This document shows positions 32,239-39,746 of a stretch of DNA of 64,000 nucleotides, in pieces. The stretch is taken from assembly GCA_050953085.1 (NCBI GenBank), contig JBMNLX010000005.1, positions 124,001 to 188,000 of the forward strand. Reading direction: 5' to 3'. This DNA is from UBA3946 sp002385755. Its GTDB lineage: Bacteria > Bacillota_I > Bacilli_A > ML615J-28 > CAG-698. The position numbers and the translations under genes were made by a program. The notes under the pieces are model-generated. The model did not search any database, was not told the DNA's origin, and saw only the letters and a program-made list of their open reading frames with translations. Position 1 is the stretch's first letter, and each line of letters begins with the position of its first letter.

Positions 32239-34686
32239 TTATTTTTGGGTCAGTCGCATTGCCCTGAGAGAATTAAGAATGGCGATCAACGAAACGCCGA
32301 CATCGGCGAACAAAGCCTCGTAAATCAAATAATCGAGAATAAAAGCAAAGATGGATTGGGTAATAAACGGTTCCAATAAAGCCAGCAACAACACCGAAAC
32401 TTTCACGATTAACGCGAGACAAATATTTTGGATAACGATTCGCCGCGTTTTTTTCGCTATTTTTTTCGCGGTGAAGAGTTTGCTTAAATCATCGGTCATC
32501 AACACGATGTCCGCCACTTCAATCGCGGCGTCGCTTCCCAACCCGCCCATGGCAATGCCGACATCGGCGCTGCTTAAAACGGGGGCGTCGTTAATACCGT
32601 CGCCGACATAAGCGATTTTCTCGTAATCCTTGCTTAATTCTTGCTTCAACTCGAGCACCTTTTCCACCTTGTCGATCGGCGACATGTTGGCGTAATACTC
32701 GTCAATCCCCAATTGCGCGCTGACATCGTCGGCGATCAGTTCGTTATCACCCGTCAGCATGAATGTTTTTTTAATGCCGATGTCGCGCAGCGCGGCGAGC
32801 GCGGTTGCGGCGTTGTCTTTTATCTCGTCTTTAATGATCAAGCATCCTTCAACTTTTCCGTCGACCGCGATAAAAACGCGATTGCCGGCTTCTTTTACTT
32901 CCGGCGTTTCAATGCCGTTTTCCTGCAAATATTCGGCGCGACCAATATGAATATCGTATTTGTCCACTTGATTGTTCACACCGGTGCCGACAGCGAATTT
33001 CTTAAACTTAATCCTTTGTACCGATATATTATCGGCGCCGTAAGCGTCGATAATCGCTTTGGCGATCGGGTGGCTGGAATTGAATTCGGCATGGGCCCCC
33101 AATTCCAAAAGTTTTTCCGGCTCGAAGTGTCCGAAAGTAATGATTTTGCTAAGAACGAATTTTCCGCTGGTCAGGGTTCCGGTTTTATCGAAGACAAAAT
33201 ATGCAACATTATTTAAAGTTTCCAGATAGTTGCTTCCCTTCACCAGGATACCCTGCCGGCTGGCGCCGCCGATTCCTCCGAAAAAGCCCAGGGGAATCGA
33301 GATAACCAAAGCGCAGGGGCAGGAAACGACCAGGAAAATCAAGGCAATCTTAATCGAATGTTTAAACCCGCCTTCCCATGCGTCGGGCGAAAGCGACGGG
33401 CTGACAAACGGCAAAACTATAGCGATAATAAAGGCAAGCGCGACGACAGTCGGCGTATAATAACGAGCAAATTTCGAAATAAAATTCTCCGACTTCGCCT
33501 TTAGACTGCTTGCGTTTTCAACTAGATGCAGTATCTTCGCCACCATTGAATCTCTATACGGCTTGGTGACCTTAATCTTCAAATTACCGTCGATGTTAAT
33601 CGAGCCCGACAAAACCTCGTCGTCGACGGAAACATCGCGATGGAGGCTTTCCCCGGTCAACGCCGAGACGTCAATCGCTCCCTCGCCGTCGATAACCACG
33701 CCGTCAAGGGGAATGCGCTCGCCGGGACGGACAAAAATCTCGTCGCCGACGACAATTTCCACGGGATCGACATCAACAAGCTCGTCATTAACGAATAGCG
33801 ACGCTTTTTGCGGCTGGATGTCGATTAGCTTGGCGATCGAACGACGCGAGTAATTAACGGCGTACTGCTGACATAGTTCGCCAATGCGGTAGAATATCAT
33901 GATAAACACGGCTTCGTCGTAATAACCGACCGCAAAAGCGATAATCGTCGCCATTGTCATTAAAAACTTCTCGTCAAATATCCGACCCGACTGAATGTTT
34001 TTAAAGGCGCCGTAGAGAATATCCCCGGCCAACAGGATGTAACCGGTTATGTACGTGACGTAAATAATCGCGTATTTTAAGATATCCTCGATCTCGAAGC
34101 GGTTTAATATGGTTTTTAAGATAAACCCCAGCATAAAGATGGAGAAGCCGATAATAAAATAGGTTTTTCTGCCCTTATCGATTTTTATGCCGCGCTCGAA
34201 CAAGGGCTTATCCTTGGTAAACTCGCGAACCTTGATATCGGCGTCGACGCTTTCGGCAATCGCCTGTACTCTCTCCTGGAGATTATCGATCAGATCCTTG
34301 TCGGATGTTTCGATAATAAAGCGGGTCGATGCGAAGTCGACCGCGATAAGCTCGTGATCAAACGTTCTTTTGGAAATCCTTTCAATTTTCGCGGCGCAAT
34401 TGGCGCAGTCAAGATGTTCAAGCAACAACACCTTTCGGTAAGTCGGGGTTATCTCCTTCTCCTCGACAACTATGTTGTCGTCCACTTTTTTAATAGCGGC
34501 GATAATTTGCTCGATATCTTTCTCGATGCTGTCGTATCTCCTAAACTCAATCAACAGAATATTGGTTGCCGGGTTAATTTTTGCCGTGCCGTTTTTAAAA
34601 ACGCGACTTAGATCAAATTCGATTTTCCGGATGATGCTACTTGAGGCAATATTTTTTAAGTAATATTGTTTCCGGACATGTTTCAT
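32239..34686 (-). CDS. cadA: Heavy-metal P-type ATPase, CadA/ZntA group (P1B-2)
   Basis: Membrane efflux pump for Zn/Cd/Pb, 815 residues. Two N-terminal HMA domains: the first has lost its metal Cys pair (ASSS at 14-17), the second keeps CANC (94-97). After the first helices come TGES, the metal-site helix SCPCALVISIPLGFFGG, the phosphorylation site DKTGTLTSG, SSHPIAKAI, GDGINDAPVL and a final ADVGVSLIAILNSLRA helix with the Asp typical of Zn/Cd pumps. No RBS precedes the ATG; a 19-codon reading frame overlaps it as ATGA. It interrupts the usual khpA-rimM junction. Confidence 0.92.
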   Translation of the reverse strand: MKHVRKQYYLKNIASSSIIRKIEFDLSRVFKNGTAKINPATNILLIEFRRYDSIEKDIEQIIAAIKKVDDNIVVEEKEITPTYRKVLLLEHLDCANCAAKIERISKRTFDHELIAVDFASTRFIIETSDKDLIDNLQERVQAIAESVDADIKVREFTKDKPLFERGIKIDKGRKTYFIIGFSIFMLGFILKTILNRFEIEDILKYAIIYVTYITGYILLAGDILYGAFKNIQSGRIFDEKFLMTMATIIAFAVGYYDEAVFIMIFYRIGELCQQYAVNYSRRSIAKLIDIQPQKASLFVNDELVDVDPVEIVVGDEIFVRPGERIPLDGVVIDGEGAIDVSALTGESLHRDVSVDDEVLSGSINIDGNLKIKVTKPYRDSMVAKILHLVENASSLKAKSENFISKFARYYTPTVVALAFIIAIVLPFVSPSLSPDAWEGGFKHSIKIALIFLVVSCPCALVISIPLGFFGGIGGASRQGILVKGSNYLETLNNVAYFVFDKTGTLTSGKFVLSKIITFGHFEPEKLLELGAHAEFNSSHPIAKAIIDAYGADNISVQRIKFKKFAVGTGVNNQVDKYDIHIGRAEYLQENGIETPEVKEAGNRVFIAVDGKVEGCLIIKDEIKDNAATALAALRDIGIKKTFMLTGDNELIADDVSAQLGIDEYYANMSPIDKVEKVLELKQELSKDYEKIAYVGDGINDAPVLSSADVGIAMGGLGSDAAIEVADIVLMTDDLSKLFTAKKIAKKTRRIVIQNICLALIVKVSVLLLALLEPFITQSIFAFILDYLIYEALFADVGVSLIAILNSLRAMRLTQK

Positions 34687-34742
34687 GATGGATAATCGGA
34701 AGTGTGGTTATAGCTTAATCCCCCGAAAATTGTATGTAACAC
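34683..34742 (-). CDS. Possible 19-residue leader peptide coupled to the P-type ATPase
   Basis: GTG start eight bases after AAAGGAG, 19 codons (begins MLHTIFGG, contains two His and two Tyr), and a TGA that overlaps the ATPase ATG by the ATGA pattern. The ATPase has no RBS of its own, so this frame probably delivers ribosomes to it. Whether the peptide itself senses metal or is only a coupling device is unknown. Confidence 0.5.
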   Translation of the reverse strand: MLHTIFGGLSYNHTSDYPS

Positions 34743-34782
34743 GTTTACACACTCCTTTACCTTTCTGATATCGTTTTACAAA

Positions 34783-35025
34783 CTAAAATGAATCTACTGA
34801 TATTTCCATCTTTTTGCCGTATTTGGCGGCGCAGGCTTGCGCTATAGTGCGAATAGAATTAATGATTCTTCCCTTTTTGCCAATAATTCTCCCAATGTCT
34901 TCAGAATTAACCATTATGTGAATAACGATTTTTTCATCGTCTTCCGCAAATTTCTTAACGATCATTTCTTGTGGATAACGAAGCAGCGGACCGGCTAAAT
35001 CGGTAATAAATTTTTCGTAATTCAT
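34783..35025 (-). CDS. khpA: KH-domain RNA-binding protein KhpA (YlqC)
   Basis: 80 residues, a single KH domain with the core GRIIGKKGRIINSIRTI and an N-terminal MNYEKFITDLAGPLLRYPQ typical of KhpA. Known partner of KhpB in RNA binding and cell-size control. The start overlaps the rpsP stop (TAATG), the standard rpsP-khpA arrangement. Confidence 0.95.
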   Translation of the reverse strand: MNYEKFITDLAGPLLRYPQEMIVKKFAEDDEKIVIHIMVNSEDIGRIIGKKGRIINSIRTIAQACAAKYGKKMEISVDSF

Positions 35026-35297
35026 TATTTAATACCCGTCTTTTGTTTTTCGTATTTTTCATTAATCCCGAGCTTGCGGAACAATGACTTAACGGTATCG
35101 GTCGGCTGCGCGCCCTTGTTTAACCAGGCGAGGGCTTTTTCTTCATCGATTTTCAAACGGTTGTTTTCAATCGGATGATAAATCCCGATGATCTCGATGA
35201 ATCTTCCGTCGCGCGGGTTACGCGAATTGGTAGCCACAACCCGGTAATAGGGTCTTTTCTTCGAACCGAATCTTTGCAATCTTAATTTTACTGCCAT
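35025..35297 (-). CDS. rpsP: Ribosomal protein S16
   Basis: 90 residues from MAVKLRLQRFGSKKRPYYRVV behind AAAGGAGG. Further signatures: RDGRFIEIIGIYHPIE and ALAWLNKGAQPTDTVKSLF. It is the first gene of the rpsP-khpA-(ATPase)-rimM-trmD cluster. Confidence 0.97.
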   Translation of the reverse strand: MAVKLRLQRFGSKKRPYYRVVATNSRNPRDGRFIEIIGIYHPIENNRLKIDEEKALAWLNKGAQPTDTVKSLFRKLGINEKYEKQKTGIK

Positions 35298-35323
35298 ATA
35301 TGTTCCTCCTTTTAATCCAATAT

Positions 35324-35352
35324 ATTTTATCACCTAAAAAAATATCTGTCAA
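35324..35352 (-). promoter_or_regulatory. SigA promoter of the rpsP operon
   Basis: TTGACA, 17-base spacer, TAAAAT on the minus strand. The -35 box lies inside the 3' arm of the preceding terminator palindrome. Confidence 0.85.
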
Positions 35353-35372
35353 GTAAATTTACTTGACAGATA
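35336..35372 (-). terminator. Perfect 30-bp palindrome: terminator of the rsuA-ylbD-ylbE unit
   Basis: TATCTGTCAAGTAAA is followed immediately by its exact reverse complement (35343-35372), then by TTTTTTT on the minus strand. The 3' arm contains TTGACA, used as the -35 box of the rpsP promoter. Confidence 0.85.
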
Positions 35373-35412
35373 ACGGCAAAGCGTCATAAATATTTGTGTC
35401 GCGGGAAAATGC

Positions 35413-35643
35413 TTATTTTGAACTCGAAAAGTATTTAATCATGGCGCTGGCGAAGTTGACTTGCTTTTTAATCGCCTCGAGTTTATCATATGTCGTGATT
35501 TTTAACGCTTTCTTAACGACCCGTTCGAATTCGCTGAAATACTTCGGGTCCAAATCCAAATAATAATACCATTTCGGGTGGCGGCGCAGATAATTCAGAT
35601 ATTGCTCGTTATTATATAATTTTTCGATTATCTCGTCGCGCAA
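35413..35643 (-). CDS. ylbE: YlbE-like protein
   Basis: 76 residues. The pattern LNYLRRHPKWYYYLDLDP followed by a short charged helix and a C-terminal ASAMIKYFSSS matches the YlbE family (LRxxPxWYRxLSRxP). Its function is unknown. The start is a TTG two bases after the ylbD stop, behind GGTGGG. ylbD-ylbE pairing is the same as in Bacillus, which supports both calls. Confidence 0.8.
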   Translation of the reverse strand: MRDEIIEKLYNNEQYLNYLRRHPKWYYYLDLDPKYFSEFERVVKKALKITTYDKLEAIKKQVNFASAMIKYFSSSK

Positions 35644-35644
35644 T

Positions 35645-36022
35645 TTAATCCCACCAATCGTTGTATGGCGTTGTTATGTACGGCACCCGGTTTGTTTGTT
35701 TGGGCCCGAACGTCTGCGCGATTTGAATAACCTTCTGGATTGAATTAAGCGTGCGGTTAAGCTTGTCGGGATCAATTCTCTGAATGTATCCGAATATGTT
35801 TTTAATGCTATCGATGCTTAAGGAAATATTGTTCCCTCTGTTGTCCGCGGAGCTGCCGCCCCGCGGCGCTTCCCGGTAATCATTCCATTGCGCATCCCCC
35901 TCGCCGTAAATTATCCATTCCTCATAAATATTTTGCCATGTTCGTCTTCCCGCCCTAACGTCGTCGCGGATTTTCGGATGCCTTCTTACAAAATCGCGAA
36001 ATTCATCCATTTTTGATTGCAT
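35645..36022 (-). CDS. ylbD: YlbD-like putative spore coat protein
   Basis: 125 residues from the ATG behind GAGGGGGTG; a GTG five codons earlier overlaps this RBS. The N-terminus FRDFVRRHPKIRDDVRAGRRTWQNIYEEW closely follows YlbD (FVxxHPKLxxxVRxGxxTWQxLFEEW), described as a putative coat protein. The middle is Gly/Ser/Asn-rich; the end is YNDWWD. It sits between rsuA and ylbE, 14 bases after the rsuA stop. Confidence 0.82.
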   Translation of the reverse strand: MQSKMDEFRDFVRRHPKIRDDVRAGRRTWQNIYEEWIIYGEGDAQWNDYREAPRGGSSADNRGNNISLSIDSIKNIFGYIQRIDPDKLNRTLNSIQKVIQIAQTFGPKQTNRVPYITTPYNDWWD

Positions 36023-36036
36023 AAAGCACCCCCTCA

Positions 36037-36777
36037 CTATAATTTATTCGAGTGGGCGATTAATGTGAATTGATTTTTTAGTTTGTTTATCTCTTCGTCT
36101 GTAAGCGGGCGGTATTCCCCCGGTTTTAAGGCTGGGTCCAAAGCGACCGGCCCGATTTGTATTCGCTTCAGATATTTTAACGTTTTTCCGAGAACCCGGC
36201 ACATTTGCTTGATTTGATGATGCTTGCCTTCATAAATCGTAAGATAAGCTTCGGCGTCGGACAAAATCTCAAGTTCCGCCGGCCGGGTTTTTACCGTTCT
36301 CCCTTTCCCGTCGCGAATCGGGAAACCTTCCCGGCAAAGCTGGATATCTTCTTCCCCGAAGCCTTCTTCCGTCAATAAATAGTATTTTTTTCGGCAGTTG
36401 TTTTTCGGGCTGGTGATTTTATGGGCAAGTTTTCCGTCGTTGGTGAGAAGAACGAACCCCTCGGTATCGATATCAAGACGTCCCGTCATGAATAAATTGT
36501 ATTTTGAATAATCTCCCGCCAAATCCAAAACCGTCGGATGAAGCGGGTCGCGCGTCGAGGTAACGTAGCCGCGCGGTTTGTTTAGCATGAAATACAAAAA
36601 CCGTCGGTACGCGAGCCGCTCATCGTCGAAATCAACGGCGTCGCGGGTTTCGTCAACGGAAAAATCGCTTTTCATGACGATTCGGCCGTTGACTTTGATT
36701 CGCCCCGCGCCAATTATATGCCGGGAGTCGCTCCGGCTAATATTTAAAGCGTATGATACAAATTTATCAAGCCGCAT
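36037..36777 (-). CDS. rsuA: Pseudouridine synthase, RsuA/RluB family
   Basis: 246 residues. N-terminal S4 domain MRLDKFVSYALNISRSDSRHII; catalytic motif TGRLDIDTEGFVLLTNDG with the essential Asp; MLNKPRGYVTS; and GKHHQIKQMCRVLGKTL near the C-terminus. The DTEG form points to RsuA (16S U516) rather than RluB, but this is not certain. It is the first gene of a unit continuing into ylbD-ylbE. Confidence 0.9.
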   Translation of the reverse strand: MRLDKFVSYALNISRSDSRHIIGAGRIKVNGRIVMKSDFSVDETRDAVDFDDERLAYRRFLYFMLNKPRGYVTSTRDPLHPTVLDLAGDYSKYNLFMTGRLDIDTEGFVLLTNDGKLAHKITSPKNNCRKKYYLLTEEGFGEEDIQLCREGFPIRDGKGRTVKTRPAELEILSDAEAYLTIYEGKHHQIKQMCRVLGKTLKYLKRIQIGPVALDPALKPGEYRPLTDEEINKLKNQFTLIAHSNKL

Positions 36778-36799
36778 ATAACACCGCCATAATTAACTC

Positions 36800-36827
36800 A
36801 CATTTTAGGAGCCTTCACCATATTATA
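36800..36827 (+). promoter_or_regulatory. SigK-type mother-cell promoter before a 98-residue protein
   Basis: ACA, exactly 16 bases, then CATATTATA: a full match to CATANNNTA with the same spacing as before the CotZ-like gene. A start codon with an AAGGAGG RBS follows 20 bases later. Confidence 0.65.
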
Positions 36828-36847
36828 AACTAGAAAAGGAGGTTCCA

Positions 36848-37144
36848 ATGTTCAATAGAAAGGCGCAACAACGTTTTTACACGCATAATAATTATAACCC
36901 AAGATTCGGTCCCATGCCTTCGCCTTATCCTCAGGCTCCCCAGATGATGAACGACCCTAACCTTAGTTCCTGGTATCCCGAAGTTCAGGACAACCGGCTG
37001 CAAATGGAAATCAGGGAAAACCGGAGAAGGATCAACAACCTGGCGAAAAGAATTATCAGAATCGAGAACTATTTAAGAATTCGCGATACTTCTGATTATT
37101 CGATTGTCGAAGACGAGCACATCCCCGACGATTTTTCGATGTGA
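36848..37144 (+). CDS. Small Tyr/Pro/Asn-rich protein, candidate new spore coat protein
   Basis: 98 residues, not recognised. The N-terminal half is low complexity, rich in Asn, Pro, Tyr, Gln and Met (NNYNPRFGPMPSPYPQAPQ). The second half is a charged amphipathic helix (QMEIRENRRRINNLAKRIIR) that could form a coiled coil, and the end is acidic. The strong RBS, the SigK-type promoter and a YjcZ-type gene directly downstream argue for expression in the mother cell late in sporulation. Homology was not established. Confidence 0.8.
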   Translation: MFNRKAQQRFYTHNNYNPRFGPMPSPYPQAPQMMNDPNLSSWYPEVQDNRLQMEIRENRRRINNLAKRIIRIENYLRIRDTSDYSIVEDEHIPDDFSM

Positions 37145-37249
37145 GCGGGAAAGTATTGGGGATAAATCAATCGCCGTTTATATTGTATCATACTCGGAAG
37201 GAAAAATAATAGATTTAGGTTAATACACTGGTGATTGAAAAACACAAAT

Positions 37250-37258
37250 CATATACTA
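37250..37258 (+). promoter_or_regulatory. Possible sporulation-sigma -10 box before yjcZ
   Basis: CATATACTA fits CATANNNTA, 30 bases before the start, but no AC element stands at the usual distance. It may be an atypical SigK or another sporulation sigma site. Confidence 0.35.
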
Positions 37259-37288
37259 AAGTGAATAAAAAGGAAGGAGGTACAATTA

Positions 37289-37423
37289 ATGTACGGAACA
37301 TATGGATTAGGCTGCGGATATCCGACGACTGGCGGTTGGGGTTGCGGTTACGGATATGCGCTCGTACTTGTATTGTTCATTTTATTGGTAATAATCGGGT
37401 CGGCTGCCGTCGGAAGATTTTAA
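37289..37423 (+). CDS. YjcZ/SscA-family small sporulation protein
   Basis: 44 residues: a Gly/Tyr-rich start (MYGTYGLGCGYPTTGGWGCG) followed by a hydrophobic segment VLVLFILLVIIGSAAVG and a final Arg-Phe. This is the architecture of the YjcZ family (SscA and relatives), needed for spore coat assembly and germination in Bacillus. The RBS GGAAGGAGG is very strong. Two cysteines in the Gly-rich part are unusual. It is followed by a terminator. Confidence 0.85.
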   Translation: MYGTYGLGCGYPTTGGWGCGYGYALVLVLFILLVIIGSAAVGRF

Positions 37424-37426
37424 TTG

Positions 37427-37459
37427 TAAAAAAAGGGAGTTTTAATACTCCTTTTTTTA
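37427..37459 (+). terminator. Terminator after yjcZ
   Basis: Stem AAGGGAGT / ACTCCTT with A-run before and T-run after. Confidence 0.85.
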
Positions 37460-37471
37460 TTTGCATCTTGT

Positions 37472-37501
37472 TTGAAAATGTGGTATAAACTATGATATAA
37501 T
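37472..37501 (+). promoter_or_regulatory. SigA promoter of def
   Basis: TTGAAA, 18-base spacer, TATAAT, about 30 bases before the def start. Confidence 0.7.
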
Positions 37502-37531
37502 AAATAAAAATAGCAAAAGGAATAATCGCGC

Positions 37532-38122
37532 ATGTTACTCTATCAAGACATAATAAAAGACGACAACCCCATCTTAAGAAATAAATCGGAAGATGTCACG
37601 CTGCCGCTATCCGACGAGGATATCGCGACCATCGAAAAAATAAATGAATATCTCGTCAACGGGTACGATAAGGAAAAGGTCGAAAAATTCGGTATCCGCC
37701 CGGCGTACGGCCTTGCCGCGCCGCAAATCGGCGTGTTTAAGAAAATTTTCGTTATTCTCGCCACGGACGAGACCGGCAAAACTCATCATTACGGCGTGAT
37801 CAACCCAAAAATCATTTCCCATTCGGAAGAAAAAGTATATCTTCCCGGGGGGGAAGGCTGCCTTTCCGTTGACAGGAACGTTGATGGATTCGTGCACCGC
37901 CACAAACGCGTCAAAGCGAAAGTCTGGCTCTATGACTTCATTGAAAAAACGGTTAGAGAAGAAATCCTGAAACTTGAAAACCTGATGGCGATCATATTTC
38001 AACACGAATACGATCATTTATTCGGTATTTTATTTTACGATCATATTGACAAAAACAATCCTTTCTTTATTCAAAACAACAGCACCGGTCTCACTTTCAT
38101 AACGAATGACGAAGAAAAATAG
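37532..38122 (+). CDS. def: Peptide deformylase
   Basis: Removes the formyl group from new proteins. 196 residues. Three motifs are intact: GLAAPQIG, EGCLSV (metal Cys) and QHEYDH (HExxH equivalent with both His and the Glu). The length and the insert before motif 1 are those of type 2 (Gram-positive) enzymes. The RBS AAAGGA lies nine bases upstream. Confidence 0.96.
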   Translation: MLLYQDIIKDDNPILRNKSEDVTLPLSDEDIATIEKINEYLVNGYDKEKVEKFGIRPAYGLAAPQIGVFKKIFVILATDETGKTHHYGVINPKIISHSEEKVYLPGGEGCLSVDRNVDGFVHRHKRVKAKVWLYDFIEKTVREEILKLENLMAIIFQHEYDHLFGILFYDHIDKNNPFFIQNNSTGLTFITNDEEK

Positions 38123-38141
38123 GCGAAGGAATCGCCTTTTT
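38122..38141. terminator. Terminator between def and the YhhN gene
   Basis: Short stem GGCGA / TCGCC with five-base loop and T run after def; convergent with the next gene. Confidence 0.7.
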
Positions 38142-38823
38142 ATATATAATAAATACTGACGGCAAAAAGCGTTTGCGCTAAATAATACGCCGCTATATTG
38201 ACTGCTTTTATCTTTTGGATGTTTTTTTCGCCAATCCCGGCAAAATAAATAAAATAAAGCAAAATGTCCGACAGGGCGAACGAAACGGCCCCGGCGAATA
38301 AAATGGTATTTATCCGGGTAAAATTATGTATTATATTCAAGCCCGTCACCGCGATTAAAAAAGATAACGGCAAGACATAAACATAATTTAAAAACTTTAA
38401 TTTACCGCATTTGACGCCGCTTAAATTCGTTGTTATAATAATTAAAGCGGCCATAACGATTCCTGTTAGTAAATAAAGATACGGTTTGGAAGCGGAGAAG
38501 GTAAGAAAAGCCGCCGCGTAAAAAATGTGACCGACAAAAAACAACGCGCTCCCGAAGATAAAATACGTTGTTTTTCTCTTCGCGTCAATCCTTCTTATAC
38601 CCAGGACTATATCGCCCAAAAGCCCGGCAAGAAGACCCGAGATAACCAGCGCGGGATAATTGCCGGCGGCATCGCCGCTTTTTTCGCGCGCGTAAAATCC
38701 CAAGACAACAAAACAAAAGCTCGTCGCCGCCTTGATGGCGAAAACGGCTTTCGCGTTAATTTTATAATACAAAATCGTATAAATAATAACCAGCAGGCAA
38801 ATCAGCGCTAAAATCGGAATCAT
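38140..38823 (-). CDS. YhhN-family membrane protein (lysoplasmalogenase-like)
   Basis: 227 residues with about eight hydrophobic segments. The family motifs are GLLGDIVLGIRR, FFVGHIFYAAAF, and VSFALSDILLYF near the C-terminus. Eukaryotic TMEM86B of this family cleaves the vinyl ether bond of lysoplasmalogens; the bacterial substrate is mostly unknown. Plasmalogens occur in anaerobic bacteria, so an envelope-lipid role is plausible. Confidence 0.8.
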   Translation of the reverse strand: MIPILALICLLVIIYTILYYKINAKAVFAIKAATSFCFVVLGFYAREKSGDAAGNYPALVISGLLAGLLGDIVLGIRRIDAKRKTTYFIFGSALFFVGHIFYAAAFLTFSASKPYLYLLTGIVMAALIIITTNLSGVKCGKLKFLNYVYVLPLSFLIAVTGLNIIHNFTRINTILFAGAVSFALSDILLYFIYFAGIGEKNIQKIKAVNIAAYYLAQTLFAVSIYYI

Positions 38824-38882
38824 TTTCGCATCACCGCGTTAATAATAGCCGATTAGACGGTCGATAATTGCCTAATTATGCG

Positions 38883-39647
38883 CTAAATAAATTTATAATG
38901 CTTTAACGCTTTGAAGACGCCGTCTTCGCTTACGGGCGCGGTTATGTAATCGGCCGCGGACTTAACTTTGTCCGACGCGTTTCCCATCGCGATGCCGATT
39001 CCCGCGTCGGCGATTAATTCGTAATCATTGTCTCCGTCGCCGAAAGCGACGACTTCGCTTATATCGATTCCCAAATGCTTAATTAGTTTTTTCACGCCCT
39101 CGCTTTTGGATGCCGCGACCGGAAGCACGTCATAACCGCGTTCAAACCACCGGATGAATTGGAAATGCGGGTGCCGGCGCGCCAAAGTTGTCATGTCCTC
39201 CGGCGAGCAAAAAACCCACAATTGATATACGTTCCGTTCAAGATAGTATTCTTTGTTGATCGGCGGCAGTTCCAAGGCCAAAATATCGAAGGAGCCGATT
39301 ACGCCATCGTCAATCCTGCTGACGGCCTCATCCAATTCCCCTTCAAAACCGTAAGCGAGGTTGAGTTTGTCGAAATCTCTGACCAAAGGCTCGATCAATT
39401 CAACCGCTATCGGCTGCGAAAATATCGTCCTGTCGCCAACTTTTACGATTTGACCGTTAATCAACACAAAATAATCGATTAAACTTATGATTTCTTTTAT
39501 CGAGTACAGCATGAATTCGGCTCGCCCCGTCGCGATACCGATTTTATGTTTTTGTTTTAGTTTTTGAAGCGCCTTGACGGTCGACTCCTGGATGACGCGC
39601 TTTTCGTTATCGAATAAAGTCCCGTCAATATCAAATAAAAATAACAT
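38883..39647 (-). CDS. HAD-superfamily hydrolase, Cof type
   Basis: 254 residues from MLFLFDIDGTLFDNEKRV; upstream in-frame codons lack an RBS. Motif I DIDGTLFD, motif II GIATGR, Lys in ASKSEGVKKLIKHLG, and motif IV FGDGDNDYELI with a C2B-type cap, as in Cof/YidA sugar or nucleotide phosphatases. The substrate cannot be told from the sequence. Confidence 0.9.
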   Translation of the reverse strand: MLFLFDIDGTLFDNEKRVIQESTVKALQKLKQKHKIGIATGRAEFMLYSIKEIISLIDYFVLINGQIVKVGDRTIFSQPIAVELIEPLVRDFDKLNLAYGFEGELDEAVSRIDDGVIGSFDILALELPPINKEYYLERNVYQLWVFCSPEDMTTLARRHPHFQFIRWFERGYDVLPVAASKSEGVKKLIKHLGIDISEVVAFGDGDNDYELIADAGIGIAMGNASDKVKSAADYITAPVSEDGVFKALKHYKFI

Positions 39648-39746
39648 ATCCTGCTCACTTTCTATTATTATGAATTGTATCACACTCTGGCCGGAAAAAC
39701 AACTTTCCCGCCTAATCATTAACTTTTAACAAAGGAGATAAGAAAA

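Noticed and set aside
32641..33216. 191-residue plus-strand frame opposite the P-type ATPase
   Set aside because: It covers the phosphorylation domain of the ATPase in antisense and shows no domain.
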